DNA of 64,000 bases, taken from assembly GCA_002483105.1 (NCBI GenBank), contig DLHG01000011.1:62001-126000 (forward strand), given 5' to 3'. Origin of the DNA: Bacteroidetes bacterium UBA7674. GTDB lineage: Bacteria; Bacteroidota; Bacteroidia; Chitinophagales; Chitinophagaceae. The notes beneath the pieces were generated by a model. That model was given only the letters and a program-made list of their open reading frames with translations, had not been told where the DNA came from and did not search any database. Positions 26,547 to 35,894 of this stretch are shown here, in pieces; the stretch's first letter is position 1, and each line of letters opens with the position of its first letter. A program made the translations under genes and the position numbers.

Positions 26547-28649
26547 TTTTATCATACGCCCGGTATAAGAGATATTCTTGCCCGTTGCTTTGATCATATA
26601 AACACCGGAAGATAAAGTATTGTCGAGGTCAATTTTACAATGATTGTTTCCTGCCGAGGCTGCGTAGGTTTCTGAATGCACCAATTGGCCAATGGATGAA
26701 TAAATTTCTATTTGTACATCAGCCGCAGTTGCTACATAGAAGTCTAGTTTTACATTATCAGTGAATGGATTAGGATATAGCCTTACATTCTTTTGCTCGT
26801 TAATTCCCACAATAGTAGTAGGATTAGTAGTGTCAGGTGGTGGTGGATAGCAAGTGCCCGGTATATTGGCGTCCAGCCATATCATACGTGAGGTTATCCA
26901 GGATTTTAAATTGATGATCTCTTCATCATAAGTCTGCGCGAGTGGTGAAGGATTAGGCCATGTATAGACGCCCATCACAGGCCATACAGTGAAGTGCCTT
27001 TGCTGCGCCTGGTTAAGATAGCCTGCATTGCTATCTATATAATCAAATATGTGTGCATTGCTCAATACTGAATTCCTCAGGCTATCCCAACGACATTTAA
27101 GTGCATTAGCATAATTCGTGTCTTGCAGCATACGTCCCCACCATGACGGCACCTGGAAACCATCGCTCGGACAGTCAGCACCAAAGCGATATGCCCAGCC
27201 GGTATCTTCAAAGCCATTACAGTAGTTGGCATTCCACCAGGCAAGGTTATAATCCCATGCCGGTCCTGATGTCAGCTTGCCGCCATTACTATTCTTGTCC
27301 TTATAGAAATAATAAGAAAGACGGTAACCATCTACATTGCGGCTGATTTCGTTGATGATGAAATTATCTATGAATGAATTCATATCCGCAAAATGCCTGT
27401 AGCCAACATTGGTATCAGTAAAGTTTGGCCCATCCAGTGCAGTTTCAAAAGAATCTATATAGTCTTTTATATAGTCATCTTGTTCCGGTTGCAGGTCAGC
27501 AGCTTTAGGATATTCATACTGGAAGGTAATGTTTTGTGAAAGCCCGCCTTCGGGTGGGAATGGAGAATCCCAGTTGCCGTTTTGATTACCTGTGAACTTA
27601 TCTATCTTGAGGATATACCCTCCGGTCAGCTCATCGCCTGCAATATCTGTGGGTTGCAGATTTGCGATGTTAACTCTATTGGCATCACGCTTTATCTTTT
27701 CGGTCAAAAGATACACTCCCTGGTATTCATCATCTAAGAACACTTCACAAAAACGGGTACGCGGAGCATAAGTGCTCATCATTTGGTTATATAAGCCATA
27801 GGTGATCTCGTTGCGCATCAGGCTCTTGTCATTGTAGGTGGCTATCAGCGCATAATCCTGTTCGGGAGGCATACTTAAAATAGAAGAAGTTACCTCAACA
27901 CCAAGTGCATCTCTTGTTTCAATACCATAAGACTTCTGAGGAAAGCTACCACTTGACGAGCCACGGTATTCTATTCCTATCCAGCCATTATAATTATTAA
28001 AAGGATCGGTAGGGAAATTTGGTACACCAACACCGTTATAAATAATGCCCATTTGTGCCATCACCTTAGGTTCGTCCTGTATGGTATTACCCGAAGTATT
28101 GATGATCACTAAAGGCAGGTTGCTGGAACCGAAACTGAATGGAAGTGCCGGGTTGTTTCCGAACGTGAGTGAGAAGTTGATCACGTCTCCATCATCAGAA
28201 CCTACATTATCCTGTACCAATAGATTCCACGTGCCATTACCGTTCTGTCCATTGTTTACATTGCCCATGCTACCCATAGGTGAGAAAGAGCCTGTGAATG
28301 GAGCACCTACCGAAGTAATGGGATTGGGGCTGCCGGTATTCAGGCAGGTATTAGTGAAATTGTTCCCTCCGCCACCAATATTCATTACCAGGTTTACTGT
28401 GGTACCGTCAGGTGCCTGGAGTTTGATTGACAGGTCACCCACATAAGTATGAGTTATATTGATGCACACTGTTTCCAGCCCGAATGAGGAATTGATCACG
28501 CCCGGTAAGCCTGATACAGATACAGGAAACGCTACTTGTGGACCATTATCGGGTATAGCTCCGCCCCCACCATTATAAGTCTGACACCTGGTCGGTAATG
28601 ACAGGAAAAGGAGGGCAGCGATTAAAAAGACGTAAATGTTTGTATGCAT
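26535..28649 (-). CDS. Secreted CotH kinase family protein with P-domain and T9SS sorting domain
   Basis: 704-residue multidomain exported protein. Residues 1-22 form a signal peptide. About 40-165 is a proprotein-convertase P-type jelly roll (VCINITHTYVGDLSIKLQAPD, then WNLLVQDNVGSDDGD). About 195-600 is a CotH kinase-like domain (EVFLDDEYQGVYLLTEKIKRD; SGPAWDYNLAWWNANYC). The final 80 residues (VRLYPNPFTDNVKLD onward) are the T9SS sorting domain. Fold architecture predicts a surface or secreted protein kinase-like enzyme; its target is unknown. It ends in a palindrome shared with the convergent gene. Confidence 0.92.
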   Translation of the reverse strand: MHTNIYVFLIAALLFLSLPTRCQTYNGGGGAIPDNGPQVAFPVSVSGLPGVINSSFGLETVCINITHTYVGDLSIKLQAPDGTTVNLVMNIGGGGNNFTNTCLNTGSPNPITSVGAPFTGSFSPMGSMGNVNNGQNGNGTWNLLVQDNVGSDDGDVINFSLTFGNNPALPFSFGSSNLPLVIINTSGNTIQDEPKVMAQMGIIYNGVGVPNFPTDPFNNYNGWIGIEYRGSSSGSFPQKSYGIETRDALGVEVTSSILSMPPEQDYALIATYNDKSLMRNEITYGLYNQMMSTYAPRTRFCEVFLDDEYQGVYLLTEKIKRDANRVNIANLQPTDIAGDELTGGYILKIDKFTGNQNGNWDSPFPPEGGLSQNITFQYEYPKAADLQPEQDDYIKDYIDSFETALDGPNFTDTNVGYRHFADMNSFIDNFIINEISRNVDGYRLSYYFYKDKNSNGGKLTSGPAWDYNLAWWNANYCNGFEDTGWAYRFGADCPSDGFQVPSWWGRMLQDTNYANALKCRWDSLRNSVLSNAHIFDYIDSNAGYLNQAQQRHFTVWPVMGVYTWPNPSPLAQTYDEEIINLKSWITSRMIWLDANIPGTCYPPPPDTTNPTTIVGINEQKNVRLYPNPFTDNVKLDFYVATAADVQIEIYSSIGQLVHSETYAASAGNNHCKIDLDNTLSSGVYMIKATGKNISYTGRMIKQVK

Positions 28650-28700
28650 ATTTCAACTATGTTCCATGAAGCTACTAACAATTGAGTGAAAAACTTAACG

Positions 28701-28725
28701 CAAAGATAAATAATGATATTTATTG
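28701..28725. promoter_or_regulatory. Minus-strand -7 box with AT-rich palindrome
   Basis: On the minus strand TATCTTTG (28708-28701) matches TAnnTTTG, 52 nt before the CotH ATG. It overlaps ATAAATA-ATGA-TATTTAT (28706-28723). The palindrome could be an operator or chance in AT-rich DNA. Confidence 0.4.
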
Positions 28726-28828
28726 AATATATTTTAACTCGTTTTTAAGTGAATTGCACCATTGTCATAAAAATGTCTTGTCTGAATAGTTTTTCCTGAT
28801 TTTGAAAATGCCTCTGTTGTGTGAAGCC

Positions 28829-28836
28829 TAGTTTTG
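28829..28836 (+). promoter_or_regulatory. Bacteroidota -7 element (TAGTTTTG)
   Basis: TAGTTTTG matches TAnnTTTG exactly, 28 nt before the DUF4856 gene. A TTTG lies 24 nt upstream (28801-28804), a long spacer. Confidence 0.5.
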
Positions 28837-28864
28837 CGGAGCATTTTAAAAATCAATAAGACAA

Positions 28865-29959
28865 ATGAACAAAAACGTACTTTCCGTAGGAGCTTTGGCC
28901 CTTGCGATTCTCTCCATAACTTCTTGTAAGAAAGATCCGGTTGAACCGGTTGATCCTACCCCGATAAAAGAATACACGGTACCTACTACATATAACTTTG
29001 CTAATACCGATTATACAAAAGCAAGGCAAGCTGTACTAATGGCTGTAGAACTGGATGCTTACCTGAAAATAGCTAATGCGGGTTCTACGTTGGTAGCATT
29101 AGATCAGAACAAGATCAATAATATGTTTGCCAATACAGGCAATCCATTTACCAATACCGACCTGAATAGTGCAGGTTTTAATATCACCAGCCTTACTTCA
29201 GATGCTTCTTTATACAAAGCTTATGCTGACAGCGTGGTAATGTTTAACACAGGTGTTACTGCATCGCAAGGTGTTGGTGGTTTCGTGCCAAGAGGTGCCA
29301 ACAAAATAGTTGTAGGCCCTAATGGTGTAGAATACGGTCAAGCTTTCATAAAAGGTACGATGGGTGCTCTTATGTTCAAAGAAGCGGTTGCTTTGCTGAA
29401 CAGCGTAAAGTCTATGTCTGATGCAGATACTGCAGCTGCTCAGAAAGCATGGGATGCGGCCTTCGGTTACCTGTCAGTACCTGTTAACTATGATACTTCA
29501 GTTGTCTATCAAAGTGCTGATCCTTTGAAGCCTCTGCTTTGGGGTGGTTACCTTGCTGAAAGAGGCAAGGCAATACAAGCCGGTGGTACTATCTTCCAGG
29601 CTTTCCTGAAAGGACGTGCTGCAATCGGTGGTTATGATGCAACTGTTCGGAACGCACAAGCAGATATCATCATGGAGAAATGGGAACAACTGGCTGCAGC
29701 TGCTGCATTGAACTATGTAACGGCACCAACGGCATCTTCAGCTATTGGTAACCTGGGTACTCAGTTCCATGCTTTATCTGAAGGTTTAGGTTTCATCATG
29801 GCTTTCAAATACAGGCCTGCTAACAGCAAGCTTTCTGCTGCTGATTTCCAGACACTGAGCAACATTTTGCACAAAGACTTTTATGTACTGGTTAACCAGT
29901 CAGGCTTTACTGACCTGGTAACAGCACAAAACATTCTGAAAAATACATATGGCCTTTAA
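28865..29959 (+). CDS. DUF4856 lipoprotein
   Basis: 364 residues with a lipoprotein signal ending at Cys21 (ITSCKKDPVEPVDP). The body, from TYNFANTDYTKARQAVLMAVELDAYLK onward, is helical and matches DUF4856. That family is found in Bacteroidota beside imelysin-like and TonB receptor genes and is thought to be periplasmic or surface-bound. Its function is not established. It is the first gene of a four-gene cluster; a hairpin between it and the next gene may make it the most abundantly transcribed member. Confidence 0.88.
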   Translation: MNKNVLSVGALALAILSITSCKKDPVEPVDPTPIKEYTVPTTYNFANTDYTKARQAVLMAVELDAYLKIANAGSTLVALDQNKINNMFANTGNPFTNTDLNSAGFNITSLTSDASLYKAYADSVVMFNTGVTASQGVGGFVPRGANKIVVGPNGVEYGQAFIKGTMGALMFKEAVALLNSVKSMSDADTAAAQKAWDAAFGYLSVPVNYDTSVVYQSADPLKPLLWGGYLAERGKAIQAGGTIFQAFLKGRAAIGGYDATVRNAQADIIMEKWEQLAAAAALNYVTAPTASSAIGNLGTQFHALSEGLGFIMAFKYRPANSKLSAADFQTLSNILHKDFYVLVNQSGFTDLVTAQNILKNTYGL

Positions 29960-29982
29960 TAAGCTGTTTTAATATTTAATAC

Positions 29983-30018
29983 AGACTTCCGGCATTTTGG
30001 TGCCGGGAGTCTTTGTTC
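29983..30018 (+). terminator. Attenuator-like hairpin inside the uptake cluster
   Basis: AGACTTCCGGCA (29983-29994) pairs with TGCCGGGAGTCT (30001-30012), 12 bp with one G-T, loop TTTTGG, followed by TTGTTCTTT. It lies between the DUF4856 and imelysin genes and would reduce read-through to the downstream genes. Confidence 0.75.
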
Positions 30019-30060
30019 TTTAAGTGATATTTTCTTTTTGATAGTAAATAACTGCTCCCG

Positions 30061-31176
30061 ATGAAAAAAGTTTCATTCCTCATTGTGTTTGTGTTACTGG
30101 CGGTTGGCTTTATTGCCTGCCGTAAACCACCAACTGATCAGGAGGTTGAGAATGGCTTTGATAAAACGGCCATGCTCACTTACTATGCTGATAATATTAT
30201 AGTACCGGGCTACACAGCTATGGTAGAAAAAATGCAGGCATTGGAGAGCGCATCGAATACCTTCCTGGCGGCACCATCGGGTGATGCGCAGGCTACAGTG
30301 AAGGAAGCCTACAAGCAAGCATACCTGCAATATCAGAAAGTAGCGGCATTCCAGTTCGGACCCGCAGAAACGGCTTTGCTGGATTTGTACCTGAATTTTT
30401 CCGGTGGCTTAGACTACAGCTTCACTACCTCAGGAGAACTCACCGGCTTTTCGGTGGATACGAACACAATAGAGAACAATATCACCACCGGCAATTACAA
30501 TCTTGCCAACATGTCAAGAAGTTCCTTCTATTCACAAGGTTTCCCCGCACTTAATTATCTATTCTTTGCACCTGGCGCGATCGAAAAATATAGCACTAAT
30601 ACCGCAGCCCGCGTAGCGTATACTAAAGCGGTAATAACGAGAATGGCAACGCTGGTGAATAATGTCTCAACCGGCTGGACAGCATACCGCTCTGAATTTA
30701 TCGCTAATACACAAACAAACGTTGGTAGCCCGATAGGCAATATGGTGAACCAGATGGCATACCAGATGGACTTGCTGAAAGGCCCACGCCTCGGCTGGCC
30801 ATTGGGGAAACAGTCGAACGGAATCGTTTTCGCTACTAAGTGTGAAGCATACTATGCCGGTTTTTCTGTAGCACTGGCTATTGAAAACCTGACCAATCTC
30901 AAAAGAATATATGTAGGTGGCGAGGGAAAAGGTTTTTCAGCCTACCTGGTAGCATTGGGCAATGAGCAGATGAACAATGATGTGCTGGCACAGTTTGATG
31001 CGGCCTTATCTAAATTACAACTGATACCTGACCCGCTTTCCAATACGCTTACTACACAGCCGCAAACAGTAGATGCTGCCTATAAAGAGATACAGAAGCT
31101 GTTGACGTTATTAAAAACAGATGTAGCTTCGGCAACCGCCGTGCAGATCACGTTTATGGATAACGATGGCGACTAA
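30061..31176 (+). CDS. Imelysin family lipoprotein
   Basis: 371 residues with a lipoprotein signal ending at Cys20 (GFIACRKPP). The body is four-helix-bundle-like: ALESASNTFLAAPSGDAQAT, KEAYKQAYLQYQKVAAFQFGPAE, then GFPALNYLFFAPGAIE. It fits the imelysin (IrpA-like, M75) family linked to iron acquisition. The classical GxHxxE motif is not seen; the equivalent point appears to read FGPAE. It is 12 nt from the next gene. The metal-uptake role is inferred from family and context. Confidence 0.9.
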   Translation: MKKVSFLIVFVLLAVGFIACRKPPTDQEVENGFDKTAMLTYYADNIIVPGYTAMVEKMQALESASNTFLAAPSGDAQATVKEAYKQAYLQYQKVAAFQFGPAETALLDLYLNFSGGLDYSFTTSGELTGFSVDTNTIENNITTGNYNLANMSRSSFYSQGFPALNYLFFAPGAIEKYSTNTAARVAYTKAVITRMATLVNNVSTGWTAYRSEFIANTQTNVGSPIGNMVNQMAYQMDLLKGPRLGWPLGKQSNGIVFATKCEAYYAGFSVALAIENLTNLKRIYVGGEGKGFSAYLVALGNEQMNNDVLAQFDAALSKLQLIPDPLSNTLTTQPQTVDAAYKEIQKLLTLLKTDVASATAVQITFMDNDGD

Positions 31177-31187
31177 AGAAAGCAGCA

Positions 31188-32537
31188 ATGGCCGATAGTA
31201 TCCTTAATTATGTGAAAAGTCTTAGGGATAGACAAGTATCTATTGCGCCGCTTGTTACTTTCCGGATCGTTTTTGGCCTGCTGATGTTTGCGGGTATCCT
31301 CAGGTTTTGGTGGCGTGGTTGGATCACTTCAGTTTACGTACTTCCTGAATTTCATTTTACTTATACGGGTTTTGACTGGGTAAAGCCATTAAGAGCAGAT
31401 GGCATGCACCTGCTTTTTGCGTTAATAGCTCTGGCGGCGTTGTTCATCGCGTTAGGCTTCTTATACAGGGTTGCAACTGTAATATTTTTCTTAGGCTTCA
31501 CCTATGTGGAGCTGATAGATGCTACCACTTATCTCAACCACTACTATTTTATAAGCCTCGTAGCTTTCCTGCTGATATTTCTTCCTGCTAACAGAGACTA
31601 TTCCATTGATGCTCGTGTGCGTCCGGGCATCCGCAGAAAGTTCGTGCCCGCATGGTGCATTGGTATTATTCGCTTCCAGTTAGGCATTGTTTATTTTTTC
31701 GCAGGCCTTGCAAAGCTGAATGTCGATTGGCTATTTAACGCACAGCCTATGCGCACCTGGCTACCCGCTAAGACGCACTTGCCCATAGTAGGGCCTTATA
31801 TGTACGAGGCATGGGTAGCTTACCTCTTCTCCTGGTTTGGTGCTATCTACGATTTGTTCATCGTGTTCTTCCTGCTGAATAGAAGGACAACGTTGGCCGC
31901 ATATGCAGTGGTAGTTATATTCCATGTGGCTACGGCAATATTCTTTCCCGGCATAGGAATGTTCCCTTATGTAATGATCTCCTGCACCTTGATATATTTC
32001 TCAGGTGCATTTCACGAGAAGTTATTATCGTTACTTCCATTCTATCGCAAGGGCTCTGAGGTCACAGTTTATCGATATAAATATCCCAAGGCCTTATCCT
32101 GGGGTATCAGTATATATATATTGATCCAGTTAATTGTACCCCTGCGTTTCCTCGCATACCCCGGTAAATTGTTCTGGAATGAGGAAGGGTATCGCTTTTC
32201 CTGGCGGGTAATGCTCATGGAAAAGTCGGGCGCAGCCTACTTTAAAGTCACCAACAAAGAAAAGACCCAATATTTTGAAGTGAATAATGCAGAATTTCTG
32301 ACACCTTTGCAGGAAAAAATGATGAGTACCCAGCCGGACATGATCGTGAAATATGCTCATTTCCTGGCTGATGAATATAAAAAGCGTGGCGTAAATGAGC
32401 CGCAAGTGTATGCAGAGATATATGTTCTGCTGAATGGTGATCGCTCAAAGTTGTTTGTGGATACCAGCGTTAACCTCGCTGCACAACCGCAAGGCTTTGT
32501 ACATTATTCCTGGGTACTCCCTTACAATAGAAAGTAA
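31188..32537 (+). CDS. HTTM / vitamin K-dependent gamma-carboxylase-like membrane protein
   Basis: 449-residue polytopic protein. The N-terminal two thirds carry the HTTM helices, with YFFAGLAKLNVDWL and FHVATAIFFPGIGMFPYVM at the positions of the conserved active-site Lys region and luminal loop of vitamin K-dependent gamma-carboxylase. The C-terminal third (RFSWRVMLMEKSG; QEKMMSTQPDMIVKYAHFLA; YVLLNGDRSKLFVDTSVNLA) follows the whole-length VKGC pattern rather than HTTM alone. Carboxylase activity is not shown by sequence. It is the third gene of the DUF4856-imelysin cluster; the TonB receptor's GTG starts 1 nt after its stop. Confidence 0.85.
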   Translation: MADSILNYVKSLRDRQVSIAPLVTFRIVFGLLMFAGILRFWWRGWITSVYVLPEFHFTYTGFDWVKPLRADGMHLLFALIALAALFIALGFLYRVATVIFFLGFTYVELIDATTYLNHYYFISLVAFLLIFLPANRDYSIDARVRPGIRRKFVPAWCIGIIRFQLGIVYFFAGLAKLNVDWLFNAQPMRTWLPAKTHLPIVGPYMYEAWVAYLFSWFGAIYDLFIVFFLLNRRTTLAAYAVVVIFHVATAIFFPGIGMFPYVMISCTLIYFSGAFHEKLLSLLPFYRKGSEVTVYRYKYPKALSWGISIYILIQLIVPLRFLAYPGKLFWNEEGYRFSWRVMLMEKSGAAYFKVTNKEKTQYFEVNNAEFLTPLQEKMMSTQPDMIVKYAHFLADEYKKRGVNEPQVYAEIYVLLNGDRSKLFVDTSVNLAAQPQGFVHYSWVLPYNRK

Positions 32538-32538
32538 A

Positions 32539-34941
32539 GTGAAGAAGATATTAAGTTTGATTGTCGTTTTTTGTTGCTATGTGCAGGATATTTCTGCCCA
32601 GCAGTTTGCCATTAGTGGTACCGTAAGGGTAGGGGATGAAACTATAGTGAATGCGCTCATCTTCCTTCAACCCGACTCTCTTAAAAAACTCAGTAATGAA
32701 AATGGATTTTTCAGGTTCGGGCAATTGCAACCGGGGAAATATTCATTGAAAATTTCAGCGGTTGGTTTTGAGAACTATAGCCAACAAATAAACCTGCTGG
32801 ACAAAAATATTTCCCTCGACATCAACCTCAAGGAACTGAAAAGTGTACACCTCGATGATGTATTGATCACAGTAAGGGACGAATCGGTATCAGGTAAACT
32901 GGCCAATGTTTCCGGCACTGCTATATATGCAGGCAAGAAGACAGAGGTCATCAACATGAAGAACATTAATGCCAACCTAGCTACCAACAATACCCGCCAG
33001 ATATACGCCCGTATTCCCGGCCTGAATATATGGGAATATGACAGAGGCGGTTTACAATTGGGTATAGGTGGTCGCGGACTGAGCCCGAACCGCTCTTCCA
33101 ATTTTAACATCCGTCAGAACGGATATGATATCAGCGCGGATGCACTCGGTTATCCTGAAAGCTACTACACACCCTCATCAGAGGCGATTGAGAGAATAGA
33201 GATAATAAGAGGTGCAGCAAGCCTGCAATACGGACCACAATTTGGTGGGCTCATCAACTTCGTGATGAAGGAAGGGCCAAAGGAAAAACCTTTCGAGCTC
33301 ACCACGAGGCAGACTGTTGGGTCTTTCGGATTTTTTAATTCGTTCAATAGCATTGGTGGTACTATTGCTAAAGGCAAGTTGAACTACTATGCATTCTATC
33401 AATACAAGAAGGGTGATGACTGGCGTCCCAATAGTCATTATGACCAGCACAATGCCTACATACACCTGGGATATGATGTGACATCCAAATTCAAAATAAC
33501 GGCGGAATATACATTCATGAATTATCTCGCTCAGCAACCGGGCGGACTTACAGACGCTCAGTTTGAAAAAGACCCTTCGGTATCTGTTCGTGCACGGAAC
33601 TGGTTCAAGGTGGACTGGAACCTCGCCAGCCTTAGTTTCGACTATGCGTTCAATTCATCTACCCGTATCAACCTGCGTAGCTACACCTTGCAAGGTGGCA
33701 GGAAAGCGATAGGTCTGCTATCTTATATCAACAGGCCGGATAATGGTGGCTTCCGCGACCTGCTGTCGGACAAATACAACAACTTCGGTTCGGAACTGCG
33801 ATTCATACATCAGTATAAATTGTTCAAAGAGTATAAGAGCACATTCCTCGTAGGAGGCCGTTATTACAAAGGCCTCACCGACAGGAAACAAGGCGAAGCA
33901 AGCAATGGAAGTGATGCTGATTTCCGCTTTAACGGCCCCGAACCGAATATCTCGAGCTATACCTTCCCGGGTTTGAACTTTGCCGCATTTGCAGAAAATA
34001 TTTTTCAACTGAACAAGCATTGGAGCGTTATACCGGGTATTCGCTTTGAGCATATCAATACCAAGGCCGATGGATATTACTACAAGCAAAACATCTTTAT
34101 AGCCAGCGATAAGATATTCGAACAAAAAATCAACCCACGCTCTTTCGTGCTCTTAGGCATTGGTACATCGTGGAGGTTTGATAATGGTACCGAATTGTAC
34201 GGCAACGTTTCGCAGAATTACCGTTCTATCAACTTCAATGATATACGCGTGGTGAATGCTAATGCTAAAGTAGATCCGAACCTGAAAGACGAAACAGGAT
34301 ATAATGTAGATCTTGGTTTCAGGGGCAGCTACAAAGGCTGGCTGTACCTTGATATGAGTCTTTTCTACCTGAAGTACAACGACAGGATAGGTTCGATCTT
34401 CACAAGAGATACTAATTTCATGACCTACAGGCTGCGCACCAATGTATCGGACAGCCGCAACCTCGGACTGGAGTTTTTATTGGAAGGAGATATACTGAAA
34501 GCTATCAGCAAAGGCAAAGCAAAATACAAGCTCAATATCTACACCAACGTTTCAGTGATAGACGCGCGCTACATTAATACAAAAAATACCGCTATTGCTG
34601 ATAAGTTGGTAGAGAATGTACCACCGTTATTGATAAGGACAGGCGTCTCGTTCGGCAATCCGCGTTTTAATGTTACCTATCAATATTCCTGGCAGGCAAA
34701 GCAGTATTCTGACGCCACCAATACCGAGATAACACCTACTGCGGTAGATGGCGCTATACCTTCCTTTATGGTGATGGACCTGAGCCTGAGTTACAACTGG
34801 CGTCAATTCACAATATTCACGGGCGTGAACAACCTGGCGAACGAAAAGTATTTCACCCGCAGGGCAGATGGTTATCCCGGTCCCGGCATCATTCCATCCG
34901 ACAGGAGGAATATATATGCAACGCTTCAGTTTAAACTGTAG
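32539..34941 (+). CDS. TonB-dependent receptor (FecA-like)
   Basis: Outer-membrane receptor, 800 residues from a GTG at 32539 (VKKILSLIVVFCCYVQDISAQ, signal peptide). An in-frame start at 32434 lies inside the preceding gene and would lose the signal peptide. Residues 22-105 are a carboxypeptidase-regulatory-like domain; 110-240 the plug (NNTRQIYARIPGLNIWEYD; IEIIRGAASLQYGPQFGG); 250-800 a 22-strand barrel ending in ATLQFKL. It resembles FecA-type siderophore receptors. The ligand is unknown. Last gene of the metal-uptake-like cluster. Confidence 0.93.
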   Translation: MKKILSLIVVFCCYVQDISAQQFAISGTVRVGDETIVNALIFLQPDSLKKLSNENGFFRFGQLQPGKYSLKISAVGFENYSQQINLLDKNISLDINLKELKSVHLDDVLITVRDESVSGKLANVSGTAIYAGKKTEVINMKNINANLATNNTRQIYARIPGLNIWEYDRGGLQLGIGGRGLSPNRSSNFNIRQNGYDISADALGYPESYYTPSSEAIERIEIIRGAASLQYGPQFGGLINFVMKEGPKEKPFELTTRQTVGSFGFFNSFNSIGGTIAKGKLNYYAFYQYKKGDDWRPNSHYDQHNAYIHLGYDVTSKFKITAEYTFMNYLAQQPGGLTDAQFEKDPSVSVRARNWFKVDWNLASLSFDYAFNSSTRINLRSYTLQGGRKAIGLLSYINRPDNGGFRDLLSDKYNNFGSELRFIHQYKLFKEYKSTFLVGGRYYKGLTDRKQGEASNGSDADFRFNGPEPNISSYTFPGLNFAAFAENIFQLNKHWSVIPGIRFEHINTKADGYYYKQNIFIASDKIFEQKINPRSFVLLGIGTSWRFDNGTELYGNVSQNYRSINFNDIRVVNANAKVDPNLKDETGYNVDLGFRGSYKGWLYLDMSLFYLKYNDRIGSIFTRDTNFMTYRLRTNVSDSRNLGLEFLLEGDILKAISKGKAKYKLNIYTNVSVIDARYINTKNTAIADKLVENVPPLLIRTGVSFGNPRFNVTYQYSWQAKQYSDATNTEITPTAVDGAIPSFMVMDLSLSYNWRQFTIFTGVNNLANEKYFTRRADGYPGPGIIPSDRRNIYATLQFKL

Positions 34942-35083
34942 CGTTTTTTTTCTCTAATTGATGTGCTAAATCTTCGGAACAAACAGTTCTGCTTATTTCG
35001 TTAGGGACGAATAAGGTTCATAGCGTTGTTGTGCCCAACTGCCTGTTGGCATTATTCTAATACACTCTCGCAAAACAAATAGC

Positions 35084-35887
35084 ATGAACGGGAAAAGCGT
35101 ATTAATTACAGGCGGCACCAGTGGCATAGGCCTCGAACTGGCCAGGCTGTTTGCCCATGATGGGTATAAGCTGGTTATCGTAGCAAGAGATGAAGCAGAG
35201 CTTGCGGCAACTTCAGAAAGGCTCAAAGAGGAACACAATGTAGAGGTTATCACTATAGCTAAAGACTTGTTTGAACCGGATGGTGGATTCGATCTGTATG
35301 AAGAAGTAAAAGCGAAAGGCATTACAATTGATGTGCTTGTGAATAACGCCGGACAAGGCCAGTACGGATTATTTGTAGATACAGACATCAACCGCGAACT
35401 GGAGATCATTCAGCTGAATATTTCCAGCCTTGTTGTGCTTACCAAGCTGTACCTGAAAGAAATGGCAACACGTGGGAATGGTAAAATTCTCAATGTATCT
35501 TCTGTTGCCAGCAAGATACCGGGACCATGGCAAGCGGTATACCATGGCACTAAAGCATTCGTTCAATCTTTTGCCGAGGCGATACGTAGCGAGATGAAAG
35601 ATAAGGACAACGACATTACTATTACAGCATTACTACCGGGTGTCACTGATACCGATTTCTTCAACAAGGCTGAAATGACAGATTCCAAAGCCGTTCAGGG
35701 CAAGGATAAAATGGCTGACCCTGCCGACGTTGCTAAGGATGGTTACGATGCACTGATGCGTGGTGATGACAAAGTAGTTTCCGGCTTTATGAATAAAGTA
35801 CAGGTAGCGATGAGCAACATTACACCGGAGGCTGCCGTAGCAGAACAAGTAAAGAAACAACAGGAACCAATAGATAAAAACAAATAG
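35084..35887 (+). CDS. Short-chain dehydrogenase/reductase
   Basis: 267-residue SDR: LITGGTSGIGLELARLF at the start, VNNAGQGQYG (about residue 88), Ser in LNVSSVASKIPG, and the catalytic YHGTK (about 154). It is close to DltE/YqjQ-type reductases. The Zn-dependent dehydrogenase begins 7 nt after its stop, so both are probably expressed together. The substrate is unknown. Confidence 0.93.
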   Translation: MNGKSVLITGGTSGIGLELARLFAHDGYKLVIVARDEAELAATSERLKEEHNVEVITIAKDLFEPDGGFDLYEEVKAKGITIDVLVNNAGQGQYGLFVDTDINRELEIIQLNISSLVVLTKLYLKEMATRGNGKILNVSSVASKIPGPWQAVYHGTKAFVQSFAEAIRSEMKDKDNDITITALLPGVTDTDFFNKAEMTDSKAVQGKDKMADPADVAKDGYDALMRGDDKVVSGFMNKVQVAMSNITPEAAVAEQVKKQQEPIDKNK

Positions 35888-35894
35888 AAAAACT

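Noticed and set aside
28705..28725. GATAAATAATGATATTTATTG as a Fur box upstream of the DUF4856 cluster
   Set aside because: Match to a Fur box is partial. It overlaps the minus-strand promoter of CotH and lies over 100 nt from the DUF4856 -7 box, so it is more likely AT-rich chance or a CotH operator.
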